Shown: one piece after another, positions 27,943 to 34,931 of the stretch
Position numbering within the stretch: the stretch's first letter is position 1
How the letters are laid out: every line of letters starts with the position of its first letter
Assembly (NCBI GenBank): GCA_019931105.1
Contig: JAIOUW010000006.1
Span: 62,001 to 126,000 of the forward strand
DNA: 64,000 bases
Origin: Flavobacteriaceae bacterium NBU2977
Lineage (GTDB): Bacteria > Bacteroidota > Bacteroidia > Flavobacteriales > Flavobacteriaceae
Direction: 5' to 3'
Notes under the pieces: generated by a model
Seen by the model: the letters and a program-made list of their open reading frames with translations, nothing else
The model's database searches: none
Told to the model about the DNA's origin: nothing
Program-made: the position numbers and the translations under genes

Positions 27943-27970
27943 GGAGGTCTCGACTGCGCTCGACCGGACA
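27943..27970 (-). repeat. Right terminal inverted repeat (28 bp)
   Basis: This is the exact reverse complement of 27586-27613, beginning GGAGGTCTCGACTGC and ending TCGACCGGACA. The final A also belongs to the flanking direct repeat. Confidence 0.95.
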
Positions 27971-27977
27971 AAAACTA
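27970..27977 (+). repeat. Right copy of 8-bp direct repeat (putative target-site duplication)
   Basis: AAAAACTA follows the right arm, five bases before the cytochrome c ATG, and is identical to 27576-27583. It is A-rich, so chance similarity is possible, but both copies lie at the element borders. Confidence 0.6.
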
Positions 27978-27982
27978 AACAA

Positions 27983-28384
27983 ATGAAAATATTACTTCTA
28001 ACATATCTTTTGACCGTATTAGGTCTGACCCTCTTTTTCTCCCAAGACCCGGCACTTGAAGAAAGCATGAAACGCGGTAGTGAAATCTACACCGATTTTT
28101 GTGTGACCTGCCATTTGGAAAAGGGAGAAGGAGTACCGCACACCTTTCCCCCTTTGGCAAATTCGGACTATTTGATGAACCACCGCGAAGCCAGTATAAG
28201 GGGCGTCAAATTCGGCCAGCAAATCGAAATCGTTGTCAATGGGGTCACTTACAACAGTGCAATGCCAGATCCCGGACTGGAAGATGAAGAGGTTGTCGAT
28301 GTAATGAACTACATTCTTAACTCTTGGGGTAATAGTACGGATAAAATAGTCACACTTGAAGAAGTTGAGAGTATTCTGAATTAA
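27983..28384 (+). CDS. Small monohaem cytochrome c
   Basis: The protein has 133 residues. A hydrophobic N-terminus (about 1-20) serves as signal peptide or anchor. The haem motif is C40-V-T-C43-H44, followed by the loop FPPLANSDYL and the axial Met94 in NSAMPDPG, the layout of class I cytochromes c. It should accept electrons in the periplasm, plausibly from the PQQ dehydrogenase upstream. The two genes would abut without the element between them. Any promoter it now uses is not evident; readthrough across the element or sequence within its right end must supply transcription. It converges on murQ with 3 bp between the stops. Confidence 0.9.
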   Translation: MKILLLTYLLTVLGLTLFFSQDPALEESMKRGSEIYTDFCVTCHLEKGEGVPHTFPPLANSDYLMNHREASIRGVKFGQQIEIVVNGVTYNSAMPDPGLEDEEVVDVMNYILNSWGNSTDKIVTLEEVESILN

Positions 28385-28387
28385 GGG

Positions 28388-29203
28388 CTAATTACCCGCC
28401 CCGGCGTCAAGTGCTTTTTTGACCGAACCATGCTTTTTAAGCAATTCTTCGGCTTCGACGTATTCAATACCTAATCCTTCTGAAACATAGCGTACCCCCC
28501 TATCGACCAACTTATTGTTGCTCAATTGCATATTTACCATCTTATTGCCCTTTACGCGCCCGATTTTTATCATCAGAGCGGTAGAAATCATGTTGAGCGC
28601 CAATTTTTGGGAAGTGCCGCTTTTCATACGTGTACTTCCCGTAACGAATTCTGGACCTACATTTATTTCGATAGGTATATCGACCGCCTTTGCCAAAGGG
28701 GAACCTGGGTTGTTTGTGATTCCAGCGGTGAGCAAGCCATTTTTCTTGGCCTTGGCGACCCCGCCCAAAACATAGGGAGTCGTACCTGATGCGGCAATTC
28801 CGACAACCACATCCAAATCGGTAATTTCATGTTCGATCAAGTCCTTCCAAGCCTGAGCTTCATCGTCCTCGGCATGTTCCACAGATTTGCGAATGGCCAC
28901 ATCGCCGCCGGCGATCAGCCCAACCACTCTTTCATGGGGAAGGCCGTAGGTCGGCGGAATTTCGGAAGCATCCAAAATACCCAATCTACCACTTGTACCT
29001 GCGCCGATATAGAATAAGCGGCCTCCTTTTATAAATCGTTCGGCCAAAGCATCAACCAATCGTGTAATCTGTGGGATCGCCAATGCAACTGCATGGGCAA
29101 CTTTTTGGTCTTCACCGTTCATTTTATGGAGAATCGTTGAAGTTTCCATGCGCTCCAAATTATCGTGGTTTGATGGGGTTTCCGTTATTTTTGTGTAGTC
29201 CAT
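28388..29203 (-). CDS. murQ: N-acetylmuramic acid 6-phosphate etherase MurQ
   Basis: The protein has 271 residues and a SIS-domain fold. FYIGAGTSGRLGILDASE, PPTYG and the later SGTTPYVLGG and TGSTRMKSGTSQKLALNM match MurQ throughout. The enzyme cleaves the D-lactyl ether of MurNAc-6-P to GlcNAc-6-P and lactate in the cytoplasm, downstream of AnmK. It is slightly shorter at the C-terminus than the E. coli protein (about 298). It lies 7 bp behind the deoR-like gene and forms the minus-strand arm of the recycling locus, across from nagB and anmK. Confidence 0.96.
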   Translation of the reverse strand: MDYTKITETPSNHDNLERMETSTILHKMNGEDQKVAHAVALAIPQITRLVDALAERFIKGGRLFYIGAGTSGRLGILDASEIPPTYGLPHERVVGLIAGGDVAIRKSVEHAEDDEAQAWKDLIEHEITDLDVVVGIAASGTTPYVLGGVAKAKKNGLLTAGITNNPGSPLAKAVDIPIEINVGPEFVTGSTRMKSGTSQKLALNMISTALMIKIGRVKGNKMVNMQLSNNKLVDRGVRYVSEGLGIEYVEAEELLKKHGSVKKALDAGAGN

Positions 29204-29210
29204 ATATTAG

Positions 29211-29960
29211 TTACAAAATTCGAATGTCGTGGTTTTTAAAAGATCTGAGCAAATCGTCTTCCGGTTCCAATTCCGTAATCATTGTGTTTATGGCATTGAT
29301 ATCACAGGTCTTGTACCGGTGCTGGGAGTTCAATTTTTCAGAGATTGACAAAAGTACCGTTTTCTTCGAACATTTTATGACGGCTTTTTTTACCTGAACG
29401 ATGTCCCAATCAAACTCGGTAAGCCCATAATGCGAATCAACATATCCCGTACCAATAAAGCTATAATCCACTTTGATCTCCGAAAGATTATGTATGGCAT
29501 TTGCCCCATAAGCAATTTGAGACTCCTTCGAAACCTGTCCGCCGACCAAAATAACGGTTACATTAGGTTTATTTAACAGCTCCATTGCAACTGGTATGCT
29601 ATGCGTAAAACATGTCAGACCAAGATTCAGGGGAATCGATCGGGCCAACTCCAAACATGTTGTGCCTCCATCAATAAAAATGACCGAACCGTTCTTAAGC
29701 AAGGTGACGGCTTTCCCTGCTATCCTACTTTTTTCCTCTAACTTGTAAATATTGTTATTTCTAGTGCTATTGGCGGTAAAACCGAGCGAAATAGCCCCAC
29801 CATGCACTTTTCGCAGCTTATTGTCGGCATCAAGCTCCTTAACATCCCTACGAATCGTATCTATAGACACATCCAATGTTTCTGCAATATCGGTCAGCAA
29901 GACTCTGTTATGCAGTTCGACTTCACTTAAAATGGTCTGTTGTCTTTCTTCTTTCAACAT
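29211..29960 (-). CDS. DeoR/GlpR family transcriptional regulator
   Basis: The protein has 249 residues. An N-terminal DeoR-type winged helix (about 1-57) contains KEERQQTILSEVE, the recognition region TLDVSIDTIRRDVKELD and LRKVHGGA. It is followed by the DeoRC sensor domain, an isomerase-like fold with FIDGGTTCLELARSI, VILVGGQVSKES and DYSFIGTGYVD, which binds phosphorylated sugars. It is divergent from nagB across 195 bp containing repeated A-tract motifs and cotranscribed with murQ. Control of the murQ and nagB transcripts in response to an amino-sugar phosphate is likely. Confidence 0.92.
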   Translation of the reverse strand: MLKEERQQTILSEVELHNRVLLTDIAETLDVSIDTIRRDVKELDADNKLRKVHGGAISLGFTANSTRNNNIYKLEEKSRIAGKAVTLLKNGSVIFIDGGTTCLELARSIPLNLGLTCFTHSIPVAMELLNKPNVTVILVGGQVSKESQIAYGANAIHNLSEIKVDYSFIGTGYVDSHYGLTEFDWDIVQVKKAVIKCSKKTVLLSISEKLNSQHRYKTCDINAINTMITELEPEDDLLRSFKNHDIRIL

Positions 29961-29988
29961 GAGTTAAACCATATTCCTTAATAAAAAG

Positions 29989-29996
29989 CAAAGATA
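29989..29996 (-). promoter_or_regulatory. -7 box for the deoR-like/murQ transcript
   Basis: On the minus strand this reads TATCTTTG, a perfect TAnnTTTG, 28 nt before the regulator's ATG at 29960. Confidence 0.55.
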
Positions 29997-30010
29997 GGGA
30001 ATATTTCCAA

Positions 30011-30091
30011 ATTGCCGTTTTATACTGTTTTTATCCTGTAAAATTATAAAAAAAGCAAAAAGCGGCAAAATAAAGCGCAAAAAACAGCAAT
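30011..30091. promoter_or_regulatory. Candidate operator array for the DeoR-family regulator
   Basis: The divergent intergenic region holds ATTGCCGTTTT (30011-30021) and, inverted, AAAACAGCAAT (30081-30091), a 10/11 match. Between them are repeated AAAGC/GGCAAAA and GCGCAAAA units at about 30052-30080. DeoR-family proteins typically bind repeated TTTC/GAAA-rich or similar short motifs near both divergent promoters. The region overlaps the space upstream of both -7 boxes, as expected of a repressor site. Confidence 0.45.
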
Positions 30092-30108
30092 AATCAAAAA
30101 ATGTTGCC

Positions 30109-30116
30109 TACATTTG
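30109..30116 (+). promoter_or_regulatory. -7 box for the nagB operon
   Basis: TACATTTG is a perfect TAnnTTTG, giving a leader of about 35 nt before ATG 30156. No TTG lies at the usual spacing; the candidate operator array is immediately upstream. Confidence 0.5.
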
Positions 30117-30155
30117 CATGATTTTAATTTTGTCGAAACAACTACTTGCACATAA

Positions 30156-32084
30156 ATGAAAACAACCGAAAGAGAAATGAGGGACATTAGCTACAAGCCG
30201 GCGGGGCAATTTGAAGAGACCCGCTTCGAAAAAATCCATAATGTAATCTTTTCAGATTCAAACGAAGCATCGATCATAGTGGCCCAAGAGATTGCCGCTT
30301 TGATTCGTAAAAAACAAGGGGCAGGCAAAAACTGCATACTCGGCTTGGCTACCGGTTCCTCTCCAATTCGTGTTTATGAGGAATTGGTAAGGATGCACAA
30401 GGAAGAAGGGCTCAGCTTCAACAATGTTGTGACCTTTAACCTTGACGAATACTTACCTATGGAGAAAGACAATCGTCAGAGCTATTGGCATTTTATGCAT
30501 GAGCATTTGTTCAACCATATCGATATTCCATCGGAAAACATTCATATACCTGATGGTACTTTATCCAACGAATATGTTCGTGAGTACTGCCTTGGCTATG
30601 AAGAAGCCATAAAAAAGTTCGGCGGACTTGATTTTCAACTTTTGGGCATCGGCCGAACGGGCCATATCGGTTTCAATGAGCCCGGCTCTCACCGCAACTC
30701 AGGAACCAGGGTAATTACATTGGACCACATAACACGCGTCGATGCGGCCCCGGCCTTTCTTGGTATCGACAACGTGCCAAGAAAAGCTATTACCATGGGG
30801 ATTTCAACGGTGATGAACGCCAAGCGGGTCGTATTGCTCGGCTGGGGGCAGAACAAAGCCGATATCATCAAAAAAACCGTCGAGGGAGAGATTTCCTCGC
30901 AGGTGCCGGCGACCTATCTTCAGGGGCATAAGAACTGCACCTTTGTATTAGATGACGGGGCAGGGAGCGAATTGACCCGTAACAAAACCCCATGGTTGGT
31001 CGATGAATCCTTGGAATGGAACGAAAATTTGACCGCCAAGGCGATGGTTTGGCTCTGCGGCGTGACCGGAAAATCGATATTGAGCCTTACCGACAAAGAT
31101 TATAACGACAACGGAATGTCGGGCCTACTAAGTCTTGAGGACTCATATGACCTAAACATCAAAATGTTCAACAGGTTACAGCATACGATTACAGGTTGGC
31201 CAGGCGGCAAACCCAATGCTGACGACACAAATCGCCCCGAAAGGGCATTGCCTGCGAAAAAGAGGGTCATTATTTTTAGTCCCCACCCCGACGATGACGT
31301 AATTTCAATGGGCGGCACTTTTGACAGGCTCGTAGAACAGGGTCATGATGTTCATATTGCCTATCAAACCTCTGGTAACATTGCAGTTTCAGACAAGGAT
31401 GCCCTTAGGTACGCAGAAATTTCAAAAGACATACACCCTTCAATAGAAGCGCAGATCATAATAGATTCCTTAAAAGCAAAAAAGGAAAGTAGTTCCGATT
31501 CCATCGAGGTAAGAAAATTAAAAGGTAATATCAGAAGAGGCGAATCTTATGCCGCTACAAGGTATTTAGGGCTCGATGACTCGAACGTGCATTTTCTAGA
31601 TTTACCTTTTTATGAGACAGGCACTATAAAGAAGAATAACTTGTCGGAAGATGACATCAAAATAATGATGAACATTATAAAAGAGGTGAAACCCCATCAA
31701 ATCTTTGCTGCGGGAGACCTTGCCGACCCCCATGGAACGCATAAAGTGTGTTTGGATGCCGTTTTCGAATCAATGAAGCGCCTACAGTCAGAACCTTTCA
31801 TGGAAGATTGCTGGCTATGGTTGTATCGCGGTGCTTGGCATGAATGGGATATCAATGAAATCGAGATGGCGGTACCCATGAACCCTGATCAAGTGCTCAA
31901 AAAAAGGAATGCCATCTTTTGTCATCAATCACAAAAAGATGGTGTTATGTTCCAAGGTGAAGATTCAAGGGAATTCTGGATGAGGGCCGAAGAGCGCAAC
32001 AAAAATACGGCTCAACGCTACCGTGCGCTTGGCCTATCGGACTATGCAGCGATGGAGGCATTTGTAAGGTATAAATTCGATTAA
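30156..32084 (+). CDS. nagB: Glucosamine-6-phosphate deaminase fused to PIG-L/LmbE-type deacetylase domain
   Basis: The protein has 642 residues. Residues about 30-290 are NagB, with LGLATGSSP (62-70), catalytic Asp97 in FNLDEYLP, and His170 in GRTGHIGFNEPGS. Residues about 368-630 form a PIG-L/LmbE deacetylase-like domain with the metal motif H377-P-D-D in IFSPHPDDDVISMGG and a second histidine region in ADPHGTHKVC. NagB turns glucosamine-6-P into fructose-6-P plus ammonia. The long form is usual in Bacteroidetes, and the role of the second domain is not settled; deacetylation of GlcNAc-6-P would complete the route from MurQ. No signal peptide, so cytoplasmic. Confidence 0.93.
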   Translation: MKTTEREMRDISYKPAGQFEETRFEKIHNVIFSDSNEASIIVAQEIAALIRKKQGAGKNCILGLATGSSPIRVYEELVRMHKEEGLSFNNVVTFNLDEYLPMEKDNRQSYWHFMHEHLFNHIDIPSENIHIPDGTLSNEYVREYCLGYEEAIKKFGGLDFQLLGIGRTGHIGFNEPGSHRNSGTRVITLDHITRVDAAPAFLGIDNVPRKAITMGISTVMNAKRVVLLGWGQNKADIIKKTVEGEISSQVPATYLQGHKNCTFVLDDGAGSELTRNKTPWLVDESLEWNENLTAKAMVWLCGVTGKSILSLTDKDYNDNGMSGLLSLEDSYDLNIKMFNRLQHTITGWPGGKPNADDTNRPERALPAKKRVIIFSPHPDDDVISMGGTFDRLVEQGHDVHIAYQTSGNIAVSDKDALRYAEISKDIHPSIEAQIIIDSLKAKKESSSDSIEVRKLKGNIRRGESYAATRYLGLDDSNVHFLDLPFYETGTIKKNNLSEDDIKIMMNIIKEVKPHQIFAAGDLADPHGTHKVCLDAVFESMKRLQSEPFMEDCWLWLYRGAWHEWDINEIEMAVPMNPDQVLKKRNAIFCHQSQKDGVMFQGEDSREFWMRAEERNKNTAQRYRALGLSDYAAMEAFVRYKFD

Positions 32085-32103
32085 TATCAAGAACACAATT
32101 TTT

Positions 32104-32138
32104 AAAGGCCTATTTTTATTCTCGAATAGGCCTTTTTT
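32104..32138 (+). terminator. Rho-independent terminator after nagB
   Basis: The stem AAAGGCCTAT (32104-32113) pairs perfectly with ATAGGCCTTT (32126-32135), with a 12-nt loop and a T run. It lies 9 bp before the next ATG, so readthrough or attenuation would be needed for nagB and the downstream genes to share one transcript. Confidence 0.75.
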
Positions 32139-32146
32139 AATGTAAT

Positions 32147-33655
32147 ATGCCCAAAAAGCTTTTTTTACTCTTAAGTCTAACGCTTGTATCTTGTAGTGTT
32201 TTCGACTCGATTCCGCAACCCGAAAGAGAATTTCGTGGTTTTTGGGTGGCGACCGTCGTCAATATCGACTGGCCCAAAAACGGAAATGACGCGATCGAAA
32301 AACAAAAGGCCGATTACCTTAAAATACTCGATTTTTACAAAGATTTGAATTTCAATGCTGCCATTGTCCAGATCCGAACGGCAGGTGACGCTTTTTACGG
32401 TTCCGATTTCGCCCCATGGTCAAGATTTTTGACCGGGGAAGAAGGCAAAGCACCCGATACCGAGGAAAGTATCTTAAAATGGATGATCGATGAAGCCCAT
32501 AAACGCGGAATGGAATTTCATGCCTGGCTCAACCCCTATCGGGCCACTTTCGACCTGAAAACCGAAGTACTAGATCCAACACATGATTTTAACCTGCACC
32601 CGGAATGGATGCTGAAGTACGGCAAAAAATACTATTATAATCCGGGATTGCCGGAAGTACGAAAACGAATGATCTCCATTATAGACGAAATTGTTGCGGG
32701 TTATGACATCGATGCCGTTCATTTTGATGATTATTTCTATCCGTATACCATTAAAGGCGAAGTTTTTCAAGATTCGTTGACCTATTCATACTATGGCCGG
32801 TCTGATCAGTCACTTGAAGATTGGCGGCGAAGCAATATGGATTCATTGATAAAGAATAGTTTCGAGACCATTAAATCAAGAAAACCCTGGGTGCAGTTCG
32901 GGGTGAGTCCGTTCGGCGTTTGGAAAAACAGATCCACCGACCCCAGAGGTTCCGATACCCAAGCGGGACAGACCACTTATGAAAACCTCTATGCCGACCC
33001 CATGCTTTGGATGGAAAAAGGATGGCTCGATTATCTTGTACCGCAAGTTTACTGGAGTATGGATCTTCCCGTCGCCTCACATCGAAAAATAGTGGATTGG
33101 TGGGCCAATAATACGGTAAACACGAATCTTTACATCGGCAACGGCCCCTATAAAATCAGAAACAATAGTGACAAAGCCTGGGACGACAAAAAAGAACTTC
33201 CCAATCAATTGATCCTTTCCCGCAATACCCAAGAAGTTCAAGGCAACGTTTTTTTCAGTGCCAAAAGCTTGATGGATAATAATGGCGACATTGTCAAATA
33301 CATCAAACGGAAATATTACAGACAACCTGCCCTTCCCCCTATTTCTTCATATGCAATGAAGGGGGTAAAACGCGACCCCGATTTTAAATCGGCAACCATT
33401 CGAGATAATCGTATCGAGTTGAATTTTTCCGATTTAGACGGTCATCGGTACGCTTTGATCCATCCAACAGGAAAAAAAGCCAAAGAACACTATCCTATAA
33501 AAAGCTTATTGGCGCGGGTACCTATAAATGATAAAAATCAAATTAGTGTCGATAAGGCATTGGTAGGCAGAAAAAAACGTGTTGCAATCGTTCTTATCGA
33601 CAGATTTGGTCTAAAAAGTGAGCCTAAAATCATACTTTTAAATCAAACCGATTGA
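32147..33655 (+). CDS. GHL10 family glycoside hydrolase, lipoprotein (DigH/YngK-like)
   Basis: The protein has 502 residues. A type II signal peptide ends at Cys16 (SLTLVSC). It has the glycosyl-hydrolase-like 10 (GHL10, DUF187) barrel: EFRGFWVATVVNIDWP at its start, NFNAAIVQIRTAGDAFY, MEFHAWLNPYRATFDL, AVHFDDYFYPY, VSPFGVWKNRS and LVPQVYWSMD. The E. coli member DigH (YddW) cleaves denuded peptidoglycan glycan strands. That role fits the neighbours here, which import and degrade murein sugars. The C-terminal ~100 residues may be a separate beta domain. The next gene starts 1 bp after the stop. Confidence 0.88.
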   Translation: MPKKLFLLLSLTLVSCSVFDSIPQPEREFRGFWVATVVNIDWPKNGNDAIEKQKADYLKILDFYKDLNFNAAIVQIRTAGDAFYGSDFAPWSRFLTGEEGKAPDTEESILKWMIDEAHKRGMEFHAWLNPYRATFDLKTEVLDPTHDFNLHPEWMLKYGKKYYYNPGLPEVRKRMISIIDEIVAGYDIDAVHFDDYFYPYTIKGEVFQDSLTYSYYGRSDQSLEDWRRSNMDSLIKNSFETIKSRKPWVQFGVSPFGVWKNRSTDPRGSDTQAGQTTYENLYADPMLWMEKGWLDYLVPQVYWSMDLPVASHRKIVDWWANNTVNTNLYIGNGPYKIRNNSDKAWDDKKELPNQLILSRNTQEVQGNVFFSAKSLMDNNGDIVKYIKRKYYRQPALPPISSYAMKGVKRDPDFKSATIRDNRIELNFSDLDGHRYALIHPTGKKAKEHYPIKSLLARVPINDKNQISVDKALVGRKKRVAIVLIDRFGLKSEPKIILLNQTD

Positions 33656-33656
33656 T

Positions 33657-34931
33657 ATGATCAAGAAAAACAAATGGGCGTGGGCCTGGGTTCCGACACT
33701 CTATTTTGCCCAAGGATTGCCCTACGCCCTAGTCGTGACGGTGTCGGTCATCATGTACAAGAAATTGGGCATCAGCAACGCAGATATCGGCCTTTATACT
33801 AGCTGGTTGTATATTCCATGGGTCATAAAACCGCTATGGAGCCCGTTTGTGGATCTTAAGAGCACCAAACGCAACTGGTTTTTATGGATGCAATTACTGG
33901 CCTCAGCGGCACTTTTGGCCATAGGCTTTACGCTCCCTACGAACATTTTTTTCGTCACCACCTTGGCCTGCTTCTGGATGGTCGCCTTCGCCTCGGCCAC
34001 CAACGATATTGCCATAGACGGCTACTATATGATCGGCCTCACGGAAGACAGGCAATCATTTTTCGTCGGTATGCGCAGTGTTTTCTACAAGCTCGCCAAC
34101 GTTACCGGACAAGGCCTATTGGTGATTTTAGCAGGGTTTTTGGAAAACCATTTTGGCGACAATACGAAAGCGTGGTCATACACCATGATATGTGCCGGAA
34201 TACTAATGTTGCTTCTCACGGTCAGCAACTTTTTCGTTACGCCAAAATTTGAAGGTGCTGAGGGCATTACGCTCCAAAAACCAAAAGGTTTTTTTGAAGT
34301 CTTTCGATCATTCTTTAAAAAACCCGGAATGGGCCTGGCAATCGCATTCATACTTTTCTTTCGCCTTGGCGAATCACAATTGGTGAAAATGGCCTCCCCG
34401 TTCCTATTAGACCCTACCTCGGTTGGCGGATTGGGGTATACCACTTCAGAAGTCGGTACGATTTATGGAACCATCGGGGTCATCTTTTTGACCATTGGAG
34501 GTATTTTGGGAGGCATTTTGATTTCCAAACACGGACTAAAAAAATGGATGTTGCCCATGCTCATCGCTCTGAACGCCCCCAATGCGCTTTATGCATTGTT
34601 GGCCATAACGAAGACTACCGCGGCATGGGCCGTAACGGGAACCGTCATTGTAGAACAGTTCGGCTACGGCTTCGGCATTGCAGGTTTTATGGTCTATTTG
34701 ATCTACGTTGCCGAAGGAAAGTCAAAAACATCGCACTATGCAATCGCCACAGGTTTTATGGCCCTAGGAATGATGCTACCTGGTTTGATAAGTGGCTTTA
34801 TGCAAGAATGGTTGGGCTACAACGGGTTCTTTATTTGGGTTGTATTGGCGGCATTACCGGCATTCTTTTTATTGAGATATATTAAATACCCCGCCGATTT
34901 CGGCATGTCAAAAAAAACTCATGAACAATAG
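33657..34931 (+). CDS. MFS permease, AmpG-like (muropeptide or amino-sugar uptake)
   Basis: The protein has 424 residues and about 12 membrane spans. The N-terminus WVPTLYFAQGLPYALVVTVS and LYTSWLYIPWVIKPLWSPFVD match the AmpG branch of MFS, as does NDIAIDGYYMIGL. AmpG carries anhydro-muropeptides from periplasm to cytoplasm. Placement between a DigH-like lipoprotein and the NagZ-like and AnmK enzymes supports uptake of GlcNAc-anhydroMurNAc products, but substrate specificity is inferred from context. Its end overlaps the GH3 start by 11 bp, so translation is probably coupled. Confidence 0.85.
   Translation: MIKKNKWAWAWVPTLYFAQGLPYALVVTVSVIMYKKLGISNADIGLYTSWLYIPWVIKPLWSPFVDLKSTKRNWFLWMQLLASAALLAIGFTLPTNIFFVTTLACFWMVAFASATNDIAIDGYYMIGLTEDRQSFFVGMRSVFYKLANVTGQGLLVILAGFLENHFGDNTKAWSYTMICAGILMLLLTVSNFFVTPKFEGAEGITLQKPKGFFEVFRSFFKKPGMGLAIAFILFFRLGESQLVKMASPFLLDPTSVGGLGYTTSEVGTIYGTIGVIFLTIGGILGGILISKHGLKKWMLPMLIALNAPNALYALLAITKTTAAWAVTGTVIVEQFGYGFGIAGFMVYLIYVAEGKSKTSHYAIATGFMALGMMLPGLISGFMQEWLGYNGFFIWVVLAALPAFFLLRYIKYPADFGMSKKTHEQ

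Larger units (their letters stand above)
27584..27969. mobile_element. 386-bp degenerate mobile element with inverted ends and GIY-YIG remnant
   Basis: The element is bounded by perfect inverted repeats (27586-27613 and 27943-27970, 28 bp including one base of the flanking repeat) and flanked by the direct repeat AAAAACTA. Between the ends lies a broken GIY-YIG nuclease gene. Deleting the element with one copy of the direct repeat joins CCT-AAA-AAC-TAA directly to ACAAATG. That gives a dehydrogenase stop codon 4 bp before the cytochrome ATG, which is an ordinary operon junction and argues strongly for an insertion. It resembles the REP-like GACTGCGCTCGA palindromes seen in flavobacterial genomes. 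No transposase is encoded. Confidence 0.75.
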
